This document shows, piece after piece, positions 49,201-56,984 of a DNA stretch of 64,000 nt (its first letter is position 1; the number at the start of each line of letters is the position of its first letter). The DNA is from Amphiura filiformis. Its lineage: Eukaryota > Echinodermata > Ophiuroidea > Amphilepidida > Amphiuridae. The notes under the pieces were generated by a model. The model searched no databases, had not been told where the DNA came from, and saw only the letters and a program-made list of their open reading frames with translations. Both the position numbers and the translations under genes were made by a program. The DNA lies in NCBI RefSeq assembly GCF_039555335.1, contig NC_092635.1, forward strand, positions 68,112,058 to 68,176,057. The letters are read 5' to 3'.

Positions 49201-50136
49201 CAATTTTCTCAATAAAATAATTCCAGAAGGGGAGTCAGTAGATGCCTTGCATATTTCAAAGGACAATCTTTCAAAAAGTATCAAAGTCGGGTAGGCTGTC
49301 GGTACATTTGCCATTTTGCCCCCTCCCCACAATCTCGAAAAGCTGGCTACACCAACTTGTTTCTTGATACAAGATTGTTTATTTATTAATGTACAGGTCT
49401 TGAATTAGCCCATCACCTGCTTAGTGTGAGCCTTGCTAAAGACAGACGAGATGACCTCATCAATACCAATGTAGCAGGATTTGTATGCATGTAAGTTGTC
49501 ATGATACTTGTTTTATATGAAATTCGGATTTCTCTTATCACTGATGTCATCACACAAATTCCCCAACCAACAATATCCACAGTCTGAACTCTTAATGTTC
49601 TTAAGCCCCTCTGCAAACTTCACCAATTTCACTCTCCATAGTACTGAGTGCTTTTTTCCACAACTATTCAATAATGGCTATATGCAGACTATTAAAGTTT
49701 TGAAAAACTTTAATGGAGTCAGCTGATAAGTTTGTTGCAGCTCTGTCTTTGAAGCATTTTAGCATAGGCTTGCTAGCATCCAGCATTTATAGTTTCTCGA
49801 TAAAGTAATTCTGGAATAAACAATTGCTAACAACTTTTGACATGCCCATCACTTGCACTTTTGTTCACTTTAACATTCAAGGTGCAGCAATACTCAATTT
49901 CCAGCGATGCACTGTACTTAATAAAGATGAAGCTTTTTCCATTGCATGTGCAATATGGTATCAAAGATGTCTTGCAAGAGTTGACAATCAAACTATATTT
50001 GTGCCATTTTGATTTTCTTAACAGAACCAACGTAGACATGGAGAGACGTCAGTTCACAGTGTTATCACCAGCACCAAGGCCTCTACCAAGGAGATACTTA
50101 CTGTTAAGCGATGTACAGTTCATGGACATTAAATAG
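30716..50136 (+). CDS. CLP1: CLP1, polynucleotide 5'-hydroxyl kinase and 3'-end processing factor (12 coding exons)
   Basis: CLP1 phosphorylates RNA 5'-OH ends with ATP, binds PCF11 in cleavage factor II of pre-mRNA 3'-end processing, and associates with the nuclear tRNA splicing endonuclease. Exons: 30716-30745, 40399-40476, 41241-41354, 41806-41931, 42520-42633, 44056-44254, 44832-44921, 47210-47310, 47881-48019, 48775-48855, 49397-49490, 50025-50136. They join in frame to 425 codons plus TAG, the length of human CLP1 and gap-free against it as I recall it. Features: Walker [10 protein letters not shown] at residues 121-129 (catalytic Lys127), DVGQ at 151-154, Arg140 (the position altered in human pontocerebellar hypoplasia) conserved, an arginine-rich lid around Arg288/Arg293, and C-terminal [10 protein letters not shown]. 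The start has A at -3 and G at +4. Introns run 0.45-9.65 kb; intron 3 is AT-AC. Family call is firm; splicing is inferred from sites and homology. Confidence 0.97.
31307..32525. repeat. three tandem 408-bp units, each with two hairpins
   Basis: Units start near 31307, 31714 and 32123, judged by the phrase CATCAAGCTTA. Each has two hairpins of about 85 bp (31324-31410, 31430-31517, 31730-31820, 31841-31930, 32139-32226, 32247-32331). The stems read ATCGTGTTTGGCGGCCCACC against GGGTGGGC-AAACACGAT. A spacer follows with AAGTCCCGTCCGGAGG and GCGCAGCAAAAGCGGGGTTT. Most of each stem is perfectly paired. Confidence 0.88.
32640..33620. repeat. array of TTTATTCCGT / ACGGAATAAA motifs
   Basis: About a dozen copies of TTTATTCCGT occur in both orientations. 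Two larger units of about 310 bp start near 32917 and 33227 with CTTGAT(A/C)CCGTGTTTAAAA and include paired GACGGAATAAATTGCATACT and CTATGATTTATTCCGT. A TTA microsatellite lies at 33128-33157. Confidence 0.75.
34110..38285. other. CLP1 intron 1, largely unassigned
   Basis: No second gene is recognised. It contains a short palindrome at 35502-35532 and several GGCTCCTGGTCC-type motifs in both orientations at 36220-36450. Two diverged copies of AGGGTCCTCAC-type sequence lie at 38020-38100. An exon-like ORF at 34566-34713 lies between an acceptor-like tacag and a donor-like AAG|gtaac, but it matches no family known to me. Confidence 0.5.
35502..35532. repeat. perfect 15-bp palindrome with 1-base centre
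   Basis: CCTGCCGCTTGCCGC is followed by T and its exact reverse complement. It is GC-rich within AT-rich intron DNA and could extrude as a hairpin. Confidence 0.9.
38298..38782. mobile_element. hAT-like foldback MITE (485 bp)
   Basis: The ends are TAAGGGTGTGA and (reverse complement) TAGGGGTGTGA. An 8-bp duplication TTCAATTT lies on both sides (38290-38297, 38783-38790). Subterminal GGGTACCC-type and TAGGATCATGGTTGACC blocks are inverted copies with long A and T runs between them. It lies in CLP1 intron 1. Confidence 0.82.
38975..39178 (-). pseudogene. possible decayed retroelement fragment (GIY-YIG-like tail)
   Basis: Read on the minus strand, one frame gives [20 protein letters not shown] followed by LPTLY. 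It resembles the EAI-I-K/R-x-P-x-x-N/C-R/D-QGR pattern at the end of GIY-YIG domains in Penelope-type and related elements. The frame then runs into stops. No reverse transcriptase is recognised nearby. It is a short and uncertain remnant in CLP1 intron 1. Confidence 0.3.
40192..40291. repeat. (ATTT)n microsatellite, about 25 copies
   Basis: An uninterrupted ATTT run near the end of CLP1 intron 1, about 107 bp before exon 2. Probably length-polymorphic. Confidence 0.97.
40399..40476 (+). CDS. CLP1: CLP1 exon 2 (codons 11-36)
   Basis: The acceptor is ttgattcag and the donor AAG|gttagt, phase 0 at both ends. It contains TELRFEVE, the conserved N-terminal beta-strand motif of CLP1. Intron 1 before it is 9,653 bp and full of repeats. 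Confidence 0.95.
40544..40809. mobile_element. MITE with TGATCAGCT ends, copy 1 (CLP1 intron 2)
   Basis: The ends are inverted copies around ATAGTGTGATCAGCTTGTAA and GAGCTGATCAAAGTATAG. The interior (GGACTTGAATTATAATTTGT, GATGCTTCTGGCGAGATGTC) matches 43226-43472. It has no coding capacity. Confidence 0.75.
40833..40945. repeat. pyrimidine (CT/TTTC) tract in CLP1 intron 2
   Basis: Almost pure C/T low-complexity sequence with several TCTCTC runs, about 300 bp before exon 3. Confidence 0.9.
41241..41354 (+). CDS. CLP1: CLP1 exon 3 (codons 37-74)
   Basis: The acceptor is ccctttacag. It encodes the N-terminal domain segments [10 protein letters not shown] and FTWHGCTVN. It ends AAC, directly followed by the U12-type donor ATATCCTT. 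No GT donor at this place keeps both the frame and the family alignment. Confidence 0.93.
41355..41805 (+). other. CLP1: CLP1 intron 3, AT-AC intron of the U12 (minor spliceosome) class
   Basis: The intron begins ATATCCTT, the consensus U12 donor, and ends CACAC with an AC acceptor. TTCCTTGAC at 41787-41795 is a perfect U12 branch-point sequence. Its adenine (41794) lies 11 nt from the intron end, within the short spacing of this class. Excision joins CTVN to [12 protein letters not shown] in phase 0, with no gap against the family. The intron is 451 bp and contains degenerate GAGTGA-type repeats. Confidence 0.93.
41806..41931 (+). CDS. CLP1: CLP1 exon 4 (codons 75-116)
   Basis: Starts TTA AGA GGC after the AC acceptor and ends CCA AGG|gtaagt, phase 0. 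It encodes [12 protein letters not shown] and [15 protein letters not shown], the linker from the N-terminal domain to the kinase core. Confidence 0.95.
42520..42633 (+). CDS. CLP1: CLP1 exon 5, Walker A (codons 117-154)
   Basis: The acceptor is tattttcag and the donor CAG|gtagga, phase 0. It carries the P-loop GPTDVGKST, conserved Arg140, GRRPTF and the DVGQ strand of the ATPase core. A hAT-like MITE begins 42 bp after the donor. Confidence 0.97.
42675..42841. mobile_element. hAT-like MITE with CAGTGGCGTGCGCA end, copy 2 (CLP1 intron 5)
   Basis: The ends are CAGTGGCGTGCGCA and TGCGCACGCCACTG, a perfect 14-bp inverted repeat. The flanking 8-bp duplication is CCAACCAG (42667-42674, 42842-42849). 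Internal runs of G and C surround a CTCCTAATCGGACTCCATTC block. It belongs to the family of 21982-22160 in the opposite internal orientation. Confidence 0.92.
43226..43472. mobile_element. MITE with TGATCAGCT ends, copy 2 (CLP1 intron 5)
   Basis: It runs from ATAGTTTGATCAGCTCGTAA to CCTATCAAAATATAG and is collinear with 40544-40809, with several small deletions. It is preceded by a GGAAGGAAGG run. Confidence 0.72.
43664..44023 (-). mobile_element. hAT-like MITE with CAGCCCTCGAATTAA ends, copy 2
   Basis: The ends are CAGCCCTCGAATTAA and TTAATTCGAGGGATG. The flanks TCTTGATT (43656-43663) and TCTTAATT (44024-44031) match in 7 of 8 bases, fitting an old 8-bp duplication. It is a reverse-orientation relative of 23008-23324. 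Its right edge is 32 bp from the exon 6 acceptor. Confidence 0.75.
44056..44254 (+). CDS. CLP1: CLP1 exon 6 (codons 155-221, phase 1 end)
   Basis: The acceptor is ttatttacag and the donor AAA A|gtaagt. It encodes [20 protein letters not shown] and [12 protein letters not shown] of the kinase core. A MITE ends 32 bp before the exon. Confidence 0.97.
44832..44921 (+). CDS. CLP1: CLP1 exon 7 (codons 221-251)
   Basis: The acceptor is gattatttcag and the donor GAA G|gtgagt, phase 1 at both ends. It encodes [16 protein letters not shown], a highly conserved CLP1 core motif. Confidence 0.97.
45146..45889. repeat. about 40-bp minisatellite, roughly 18 copies (CLP1 intron 7)
   Basis: The unit contains ACTTGAGTGAGAGGGGTGTT followed by GAGACATCAACACACAGT. 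Copies vary slightly in CA length and by single bases. An inverted unit, AACACCCCTCTCAGTCAAGT, lies just beyond the right end (45907-45926). Not CRISPR: no unique spacers. Confidence 0.93.
46515..47069. mobile_element. MITE with GACCTTTTCATA ends, TA flanks (CLP1 intron 7)
   Basis: The terminal inverted repeats GACCTTTTCATA have TA on both sides (46513-46514, 47070-47071). The subterminal sequence is weakly symmetrical. No transposase is recognised in its 555 bp. Confidence 0.6.
47210..47310 (+). CDS. CLP1: CLP1 exon 8 (codons 251-284)
   Basis: The acceptor is ttctttcag and the donor GGA GGG|gtaagt, ending in phase 0. It encodes [16 protein letters not shown] and PKSGG. Confidence 0.97.
47398..47585. 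mobile_element. small palindromic MITE (CLP1 intron 8)
   Basis: Inverted ends GGTCCATTTCACTAAACTTT surround a body rich in TTCGTAA/TTACGAA motifs in both orientations. No clear target duplication. Confidence 0.75.
47881..48019 (+). CDS. CLP1: CLP1 exon 9, lid region (codons 285-331)
   Basis: The acceptor is ctctttgcag and the donor GGT G|gtaagt. It encodes [10 protein letters not shown] and [12 protein letters not shown], the arginine-rich lid that closes on ATP, and the start of the C-terminal domain. Confidence 0.97.
48580..48696 (-). mobile_element. MITE of the TTATTCC-GTTGAAATCCA family, copy in CLP1 intron 9
   Basis: On the minus strand it reads TTATTCCAATTGAAATCCAC, then CCTATAGAAGA, then CTCCATTTGAAATTCACAC-like sequence in inverted form. 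It matches the more complete copy at 54141-54260. Confidence 0.6.
48775..48855 (+). CDS. CLP1: CLP1 exon 10 (codons 331-358)
   Basis: The acceptor is tcttcacag and the donor CCA A|gtaagt, phase 1. It encodes PNSCLPLGM and [10 protein letters not shown] of the C-terminal domain. Confidence 0.97.
49397..49490 (+). CDS. CLP1: CLP1 exon 11 (codons 358-389)
   Basis: The acceptor is aatgtacag and the donor TGC AT|gtaagt, ending in phase 2. It encodes [11 protein letters not shown] and NVAGFV. Confidence 0.96.
50025..50136 (+). CDS. CLP1: CLP1 exon 12 with stop (codons 389-425)
   Basis: The acceptor is tcttaacag. It encodes [12 protein letters not shown] and ends VQFMDIK then TAG, the conserved CLP1 C-terminus. 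Confidence 0.97.
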
Positions 50137-50248
50137 TCTTTGGGGGTTTTATTGTAGTATTTATTTTTTTACCTGTACAGGTTGTCATTCATGTTTTGAA
50201 GAAAGAGTACTAGAGTAGAACTCTGGGTTCCGATAAGAGGTTCATATA

Positions 50249-50254
50249 AATAAA
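50249..50254 (+). terminator. CLP1: candidate CLP1 poly(A) signal AATAAA
   Basis: AATAAA lies 113 nt after the CLP1 stop codon, in the context TATAAATAAATAACTGG. A Tigger-like MITE starts 30 bp further on. It is the first canonical hexamer after the stop that I see, so a short 3' UTR is likely, but cleavage is not shown. Confidence 0.5.
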
Positions 50255-50283
50255 TAACTGGTCCTCAAACAACAAGTAATGTA

Positions 50284-50568
50284 CAGTCCAACCTCTCTTA
50301 TCTGGCCATGAGTGGACCAAGCATTGGCCGGTTAAGTGAAAAATCCGGATAAGTGAATTACTTGCAATTCTGCATTGAATGTCTGAAGTTTACTCAAAAT
50401 GGGGTAATAACACTGAAAGATGGTATTTGAGTGCTATATACCACTTATTTATGTCTTCCTAAATGCTTCAGTGCTTGAAATCAAGCTCGGAGAATTAAAA
50501 ACATGTTTTTCTATGAAGATCACATGTTCGGATAACAGATAAGAGGTCCGGATAAGGGATTTAGACTG
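50284..50568. mobile_element. Tigger/pogo-like MITE (285 bp) just after CLP1
   Basis: The ends are CAGTCCAACCTCTCTTATCT and (reverse complement) CAGTCTAAATCCCTTATCCG, with TA on both sides (50282-50283, 50569-50570). CAGT...CTTATCCGG ends with TA flanks are typical of pogo/Tigger elements. No transposase remains. Confidence 0.78.
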
Positions 50569-51319
50569 TACTCACTAAAAATGGGTGACAGGGATGTGTG
50601 ACCAGGTTGATTCTATTTTTCAACTCCCTCTCACCCAATTACCTTCTTTTTTGCTTTACTGTCACCAAAAGACTCACCTTTTCAAAAATTCTGAACAAAT
50701 TTTTGATAATCTCACATCAAATGCCCACTGTTTTTTCTGTAAAATTCACAAAATTTTATTCTTTTTCTTCAAATGTTCCAATTTTAATGACTTTTTGAAA
50801 CTCTTGGACCCAATTTCGCAAAAAGACCACTTTTTGGGACTCGCCCAATGACCCTCCTTTACTTGGTGCCAAATCTCTCACCTAATGACCCCTAGTTTCG
50901 AATTGGTATTATGTTTTGCCCGATTTCCTTTTACAAAAATAAGCATACTGCTAACCGTCCATTGCATATTATTTTTGCACAAGGTCCTATGCACATGCTT
51001 AATGTTGCGCGTATATACGCGTGGACTAATGCCAGTTTTTATTAGAAACTCACCCTCCCTCTGTGGAAGATTGCGTTTAAATCTTTCTCAGAGGGTGCAT
51101 GAAATTCAAATGGAGCTGCAGATTGTGTTCATTTCATTTGAAATTCACGCTTCCCCAGTGGAAGATATTTCCAACAAAATGGGAGTATGTATGGCAATTT
51201 TAATCTGTTATATAAGTTATTAATGAATTGGACTGTTTTTATTTAAGAATAAGAAAAACAGTTTAGATTTGATATCATAGTTAATTCTAAAATTGGAATA
51301 GAAAGAACAACAGAACTAA

Positions 51320-51914
51320 ACTGAGCTCAAAAAGAAATTTATAATTTTTCACAAGGTCATGTCTTAAAATCCTGTCCATCAAGATGAACCAAAATTACGC
51401 ACATGTTTCCTTCAATACTCTTTTCTAAACACATGTCAGTAACCAACTGACACAACAGCAAAATGCACTGACATGGAACAGCTTCCTGGACCACATTCAC
51501 GGGCCAATAATTGGCACCCAGCAAAAGAAATCTGTGAGAATAATTACAAGATCCTTGCACACATGATAATTCCCAAAGAGTAAGTGGAATAGTGTGGAAC
51601 AAGACCTGTTTCTTGAAGAAAGTGTGTGAAAAGAAAAAGCAGTGCCGTTTTATCATCTATGCCAGGATCTATGCCAGATTTTTTGTGCTGGGTGCCAAAT
51701 GTTGGGCTGTGAAGGTGGTCCAGGAAGCTGTTCTTTGTCAGTGCTTTTTGCTGTTGTCAGTTGGACAACTGCTTGGTTACTGACATGTGTTTAGAGTAGA
51801 ATATTGAAGTAATCCTGGGTGTAATTTTGGTTCATTTTGATTGACAGGATTTTAAGATATGACCTTGTGATTCACAAGTTGAGAAAAATTATAAGTTTCT
51901 TTTTGAGCTCAGTG
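51320..51914. mobile_element. palindromic element with long arms (about 595 bp)
   Basis: Arms of about 220 bp are inverted copies. They start ACTGAGCTCAAAAAGAAA and include CAAGGTCAT, CTTAAAATCCTGTC, TGACATGTGTTTAGA-type and GGTCCAGGAAGCTGTTC-type pairs. The 99-codon ORF on the minus strand is an arm artefact. Confidence 0.75.
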
Positions 51915-52005
51915 TATCTACAAGTAAGGTGTTGATTCTGTAAATCTTTTAACAAAAACTTATATTCTTAGTTCAATTGCTTTTCTGTTATTCAATTTGA
52001 ATGAG

Positions 52006-52276
52006 ATATTCCATTTAACATCCACACTACCCCTGTGGAAGATTTTGGAAATATCTTCCACAGGGGGAGTACGAATATCAAATGGAATGAACACATTAAC
52101 AGCTCCATTTGAAACTCAACATCCGCGATGGAAGATTCAGCTTGAATCTTTTTCAGAGGATATGAAATTCAAATGGAGCTGCCTAATGAGTTCATTCCAT
52201 TTGAGATTCATACTCACCCTTTGGAAGATATATCCAAATTCTTCCACAGGGGTAGTCTGTATTTTAAATGGAATGG
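52006..52276. mobile_element. palindromic MITE with CCATTTAA ends and CCCCTGTGGAAG blocks
   Basis: Inverted copies of ATTCCATTT, CACTACCCCTGTGGAAGAT and GAAATTCAAATGGAGCTG are arranged around a centre near 52140. A related fragment lies at 51088-51175. It shares the ATTTGAAATTCA theme with 48580-48696 and 54141-54260. Confidence 0.7.
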
Positions 52277-52606
52277 CCAAATTGTGGTTGGTTTTGGTTG
52301 CAGATGAATTATTTTATACTTTGGCTTGCCTTCCATCGGTATGTTTATAAATCTGGGGTAACTTTATAATGAATTCATTTATTGTCAATTGATTGCAATT
52401 TTTTGTTAATACTCTTGTATTTTTAATTTCAACTTTCAATAACAAATGTGATGTGATCAAGCAAAAATATTGAAAATGCCGCTTTGTAAATGTTTTTGAC
52501 TATCAGATAACAAACTGAAAATTGAATATAACCGACTTCAGACTGATTTTGCTTGATCACACCACAAATGTGAAAATATAAATACTATAAAGATTTGCCT
52601 TATATC

Positions 52607-52744
52607 CAGGGACAGGCGATTTGCGCAGAACTTTTTTCCCGTGCAATTGGCTATTTTTTTCCTATGGGCAGGAATACATGATTTGCACTGAAAAAGAGTT
52701 CCGCGCAATTGGCCAGTTTTTTCCACGCAAATCACTTATCCCTG
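52607..52744. mobile_element. 138-bp hAT-like MITE
   Basis: The ends are CAGGGACAGGCGATTTGCGC and (reverse complement) CAGGGATAAGTGATTTGCGT. The flanks CTTATATC (52599-52606) and CTTATAGC (52745-52752) match in 7 of 8 bases. Confidence 0.75.
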
Positions 52745-53020
52745 CTTATAGCACATTATGGGCTCTCTTGACATAACTGGAATTTTAGGCAAATAGGGTT
52801 CATTTATTTAAAAGACACAATTCAGTCATAAGGACAATGGAATGTGAACTAGTCAGGGAGGAAATTAATAGGTCTACCTCTTGAATTCAGTACATATTAA
52901 TAAACACCTTTTGATAATAGGAACATATTCATGAACTTTTAGGTGTAATTTTGTATTCCTTTTTATGTAATATTGTTGTTTAGGAAATGCAAAAAGTTAG
53001 ACTTATGTCGTTGTTGGGTT

Positions 53021-53137
53021 GGAAAAACCTATGTGCTTTTGGGCCCTGAACATGTTAAAACAAAACTGCCAACAGGTTACATGGGAGGTTTTGCTTTAAA
53101 CATGTTCAGGGGCCAATGACACATAGGAGGTTTTTCC
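53021..53137. repeat. small inverted repeat
   Basis: GGAAAAACCTATGTG pairs with CACATAGGAGGTTTTTCC, and inner CCCTGAACATGTT pairs with AACATGTTCAGG. Probably a MITE remnant. Confidence 0.7.
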
Positions 53138-53371
53138 TGCCTAATGACAATGTGTAATTGTAAAATGACCATACATAATATTATCTGTTCCAGCTTTGAT
53201 GACACCTCTGTCACTTTTTCTTGGAGCATCCCTGAAAATTGGTATCAACCGTGTTGACTGCTAGTTTACACAGGTTTACTATGATATGGTTTTCTAATTT
53301 GACGGTCTCAGCCATGTGATAATAACGGTACCCAGCAAACACACAACGTTTTACAGAAAAGGTTGAACCTA

Positions 53372-53523
53372 TAATGAAAGACAGAGATAAAAAGACTAGT
53401 TCGCGTCTAAAATTCTGACAACTAGACAGAAAATGCTGTACTGCGCAGAGCGGCAACCAATCACTGCGCACCTTTGCCCTGACGTCAGACACGATTTAGT
53501 CTTTTTATCTCTGTCTTTCATTA
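53372..53523. mobile_element. 152-bp MITE with 27-bp perfect ends and TA flanks
   Basis: The terminal inverted repeats start TAATGAAAGACAGAGATAAA and continue through AAGACTA without mismatch. TA lies on both sides (53370-53371, 53524-53525). Part of its interior (GTCTGACGTCAGGGCAAAGG) recurs at 44639-44660 in CLP1 intron 6, marking a second, broken copy. Confidence 0.88.
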
Positions 53524-54140
53524 TAGCAAATCAAGGCTGTATTGATTGCAGATCTATTTTGCTTCATTACATTCACACACACAAACCTCCTCTGACAGTG
53601 AATGGAATTTGTGCAGTGTGACGTGACAAGGGGTCACCATAGGTGGAACTTACATAATAATAACATACTGGAATGATTTGCCTAATGGCACATATAGACT
53701 CACTTGATGTAACTAGATTTTTAGGCACAATATAAAAATGCAGTCTTGTAAAATTCCCACCAGCAAAATAAGAGCACAAACCTGTAATTCTTGTTCGGAT
53801 TTTCAGAGGAACTCGCTCTTAATTTGTACATGAATTTAAGGAGGCCATGTGTGTCATTAGGCAAGGTTTTACAGCATATTTGTTGTAAAGGTTCCTACAA
53901 GATGACAGTAATGAAAAATTCATTCAAAAATTGTCATTTTATTTATATTTTTAATCAGTATTAGATGATGGTCACATGTTTATGTCGTTTAAGTCAATAG
54001 CATTCTTGTTCTTGAATATGAAATGAAGCTGACAGTTTCAGCAGACCTGACAATTTTAATAAAATAAAAGGCCTATTTTGGGCAATATTGCCAACTTACT
54101 TCACTTGTATATATTTTCCTCCTGTCTCATGTGGGTATTG

Positions 54141-54260
54141 GGTTATTCCAGTTGAAATCCAAACACCCCCTATAGAAGACACAACTAAAAGGATGACTCC
54201 ATTTGAAGTTCACACCCCCTGTGTGGGAGGGTTTGTATGGATTTCAACAGGAATAGCCCA
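54141..54260 (+). mobile_element. palindromic MITE of the TTATTCC-GTTGAAATCCA family
   Basis: Ends are GGTTATTCCAGTTGAAATCC and GGATTTCAACAGGAATAGCC, with CACCCCCTATAGAAGAC and CACACCCCCTGTGTGGGAG inside. A relative is at 48580-48696. Confidence 0.75.
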
Positions 54261-54848
54261 TTACTCTAGCTTGCATGTAATTAGTAGACTGCAACACCAG
54301 ATTTTCTGTATAAACTATTTTTTCTAAGGGACTAAGGGAACAAACTTAGTTTGATGACAAAAAGTCTTATTATGTTTGAAAAAACATCACTGAAGGACAA
54401 AAAGGTTCCTTTTAGAAGTTTCTTTTCTATGAGAGCATGTCCAATTAAAAGTTGTGCTGTTTTAAAGATAGAGAAAGACCATGAAAGAAACGAAAAAACA
54501 GAAATAGGCTTGGCACACTGGCATAGAATCAAGCAGACTTGCCCTGGGTACGAACTTGCCCCAACGCTACAGACTGGCCCCACATAATTCGCCCCAGTAG
54601 TAATGCACTGGCCCCACATGCAAACTTGCCCACATGGTAATTTCCGTCCCCATTTGTCATTTTTTAGTCCCAATAGTTCAATTTTAAGGACAATTTACCA
54701 ATTGCCGTCCCCATTTTATTCCGGAAAATTTCTGTGGGGCAGTTTGCCCCGACTCCCCCTGGCTATTCCAGATTTGCCCCCATATTCTTCAACTAGTCCA
54801 CCCTTGTAGGCCTACAACTCCACTGAAAATATGTAATCGTTTCCTTAA

Positions 54849-56266
54849 GGGGTATGAACGTTTGGACAGTATTTTTTGTGGGACATGAGAGCACATCAAA
54901 CATATCGAATTGCATTCTGAATACGAAGAATGTCCTTCTGATATCATAATTTTATTGCAAATGATTAAAAAAAATTCGAAGTAAACTTTATAAATCTAAT
55001 GATGTGTACTTAAAGTGTATGAGCCGATGATCAATTGACAATTTTGACCTTTTGTATTGAAGATATGGATTTTTCCCCCAAAACACCAAAATATTTAGGT
55101 CTTTTAGGGAAAAATGTACGTCTTCAATACGAAAGGTCAAAATGTTCAATTGATCGTTGGATTTTCATCCCAGCTACATACACTTTAAGTACTGGGTGTC
55201 CCAAAAAAAGGTTACATGTAGATTTTTGTAAGTTAATGTAACAAAATATAAACATCCTTTTCATAACATAATCTATGTACCCTCTACTAGTACTCCTGTG
55301 AATGTCAAGTTCACACCCTACGTACTTAGCCCGCATTCCAGGAATTCCTGACTAAGCTGTTTACGTGACATAATGCAACACGAGGTTCATATACCACCGT
55401 CACAGCCACCGTGCATTTGGCGGGGCACTTGAGTAAGCCCAGCCATAGCATGGCAGATGCAGAACTTTATTCTGATAAACAAAGAATAAAACTTGTCCAG
55501 TTTTATTTCAAGAGTTCAGTCAGAAATGTAAAAACAAATAGCAGCGATTTCAAGTGAACAAAATCCAAGCATGGCCTAAATGCAAAATATTGTTAATATT
55601 CAGAACTGCTTTCATCAAAAACGTGTTATTCGCTAATGACCATCTTCCTTTATTTGTTACCACCTCTAAAACTGATTTAATTTCAGTGCAGTGTACAATA
55701 TTTAATTTTTTCAATATGTTTCTTTTGTGCAATAAGTTCAACAATGAAAAATAAGAGAAACATAAAAAGTAATAAAGAAAAAATCTGAAAACAAAGTTGT
55801 GCTTGTGTTCAACTTTCGTTATGCGATATTTTGATGGTTAGCCACTCTCGACACCCCTGTCATCTTGCGCTCATAAGTTAAGTTGCTTTTAAGATAAGGA
55901 TTTGAAACTTGGTAAACAGTTACAAGAAGGATGAATAAATAATATCTGAAAAAATGACATTGTTTTGTTGTACCGTCACAAAATGCGGTTCATTTTCTAC
56001 ATGTAACCTTTTTATGGGACACCTTGTACATATCATTAGATTGGTAAAGTTTCTTTCGAGGACTGTTGTGTATCAAAATTTTAAAGAAATAAAATTTTAA
56101 TAATTTGTCATAAAATTTGTATTATATCGCAAATTTCAAAAGTCAGAATTATTTGATATCAGAAAGACATTCTTCGTATTCAAAATGCAATTCGATATGT
56201 CTGGTGTGCTCTCAGCTCCCACAAAAAAATATGCGAAAACGTCGCTGAACGTTAATATCAGATCCC
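54849..56266. mobile_element. TTAA-flanked palindromic MITE, interrupted by a mariner-like element
   Basis: Arms start GGGGTATGAACGTTTGGACA at the left. The right arm (about 56027-56266) is the inverted partner with GAATACGAAGAATGTC and CATATCGAATTGCATT. TTAA flanks lie at 54845-54848 and 56267-56270. The loop side is split by 55196-56024. Confidence 0.8.
55196..56024 (+). mobile_element. decayed mariner-like element inside the TTAA MITE
   Basis: The ends read CTGGGTGTCCCAAAAAAAGG and (reverse complement) CAAGGTGTCCCATAAAAAGG, both continuing TTACATGTAGA. TA lies on both sides. Inside, an ATG at 55450 opens 35 codons, MADAELYSDKQRIKLVQFYF and on, before TGA at 55555. This looks like the first helix of a mariner/Tc1-type DNA-binding domain. 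The rest of the transposase is missing or unreadable, so the element is non-autonomous. Confidence 0.65.
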
Positions 56267-56429
56267 TTAAGTTTCATGTATCAAGATTGCAGAACAGAAA
56301 AGATATTACTGACACAGGGATGAGAAAAAAATAATTATATTCCGGTTTTCTGATTACAATAGAAATAATAATGATAAAAGAAAAAAAACAAGAAAAAAAG
56401 TTACAGACGAAGGGAAGAAAAAAACTTAG

Positions 56430-56502
56430 TGCCCCGTGTGAGGCTCAAACTCACGACCTTCAGATTATGAGACTGACGCGCTGCCGACTGCGCCAACGAG
56501 GC
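56430..56502 (-). tRNA. tRNA-Met (CAT), elongator type, possibly a pseudogene
   Basis: The minus strand runs GCCTCGTTGGCGCAG... to ...CACACGGGGCA, 73 nt. The acceptor stem pairs over 7 bp (one G-U), the D arm has GGCGCAGTCGGCAGCGC, the anticodon loop is CTCATAA (CAT), and the T stem is GTGAG/CTCAC. This is the animal elongator tRNA-Met form. A T-run (TTTTTTT) lies 5 nt downstream as a Pol III stop. The T loop has TTTGAGC in place of the usual TTCGATC, so the B box is off consensus. A tRNA pseudogene or SINE head is possible. Confidence 0.65.
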
Positions 56503-56770
56503 CTATGTGCTTCGGTAGAGAACATGTGTAATTTATGCAATATACTTTTTGTCTATGTCAAATTTCATTTTGAAATCGAATGCAGATTTTAGTGAATAAA
56601 GCTTCCCACAACAAAAATTTATCTATAGCTGATATTGGTATTGCTAAAGAAGCTATCAGGCTCAGCTAATATTGACATTGAAGAAGGTATCTACTGCTGA
56701 TATATGTATTGATCATATAGTTATCTTTGCTGATATCCGTTTTGATAAAGTATAGCTCATCACACCGTTA

Positions 56771-56921
56771 TTAGAGAGCTTGCGAAATGGTGTTACTTTA
56801 ACTTTAACTTTAACGTCTAGAGGATTATGTATTCAAAACCACCTTGGTTTTGAATACATAATCCTCTATAATCCTCTAGACGTTAAAGTTAAAGTAACGC
56901 CATTTCGCAAGCTCTCTATTA
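56771..56921. repeat. near-perfect palindrome, about 70-bp arms
   Basis: The arms run TAGAGAGCTTGCGAAATGG, GTTACTTTAACTTTAAC, GTCTAGAGGATTAT and ATTCAAAACCA, with almost no loop. The arms differ by two short internal repeats (an ACTTTA step and an ATCCTCTATA step). TTA on each side may be a 3-bp target duplication. Confidence 0.85.
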
Positions 56922-56984
56922 TCAGTAGAATATCTTCATGGACCCGATGATTAAAACACTGCCAGGAGTCCAGATTCCAACTTC

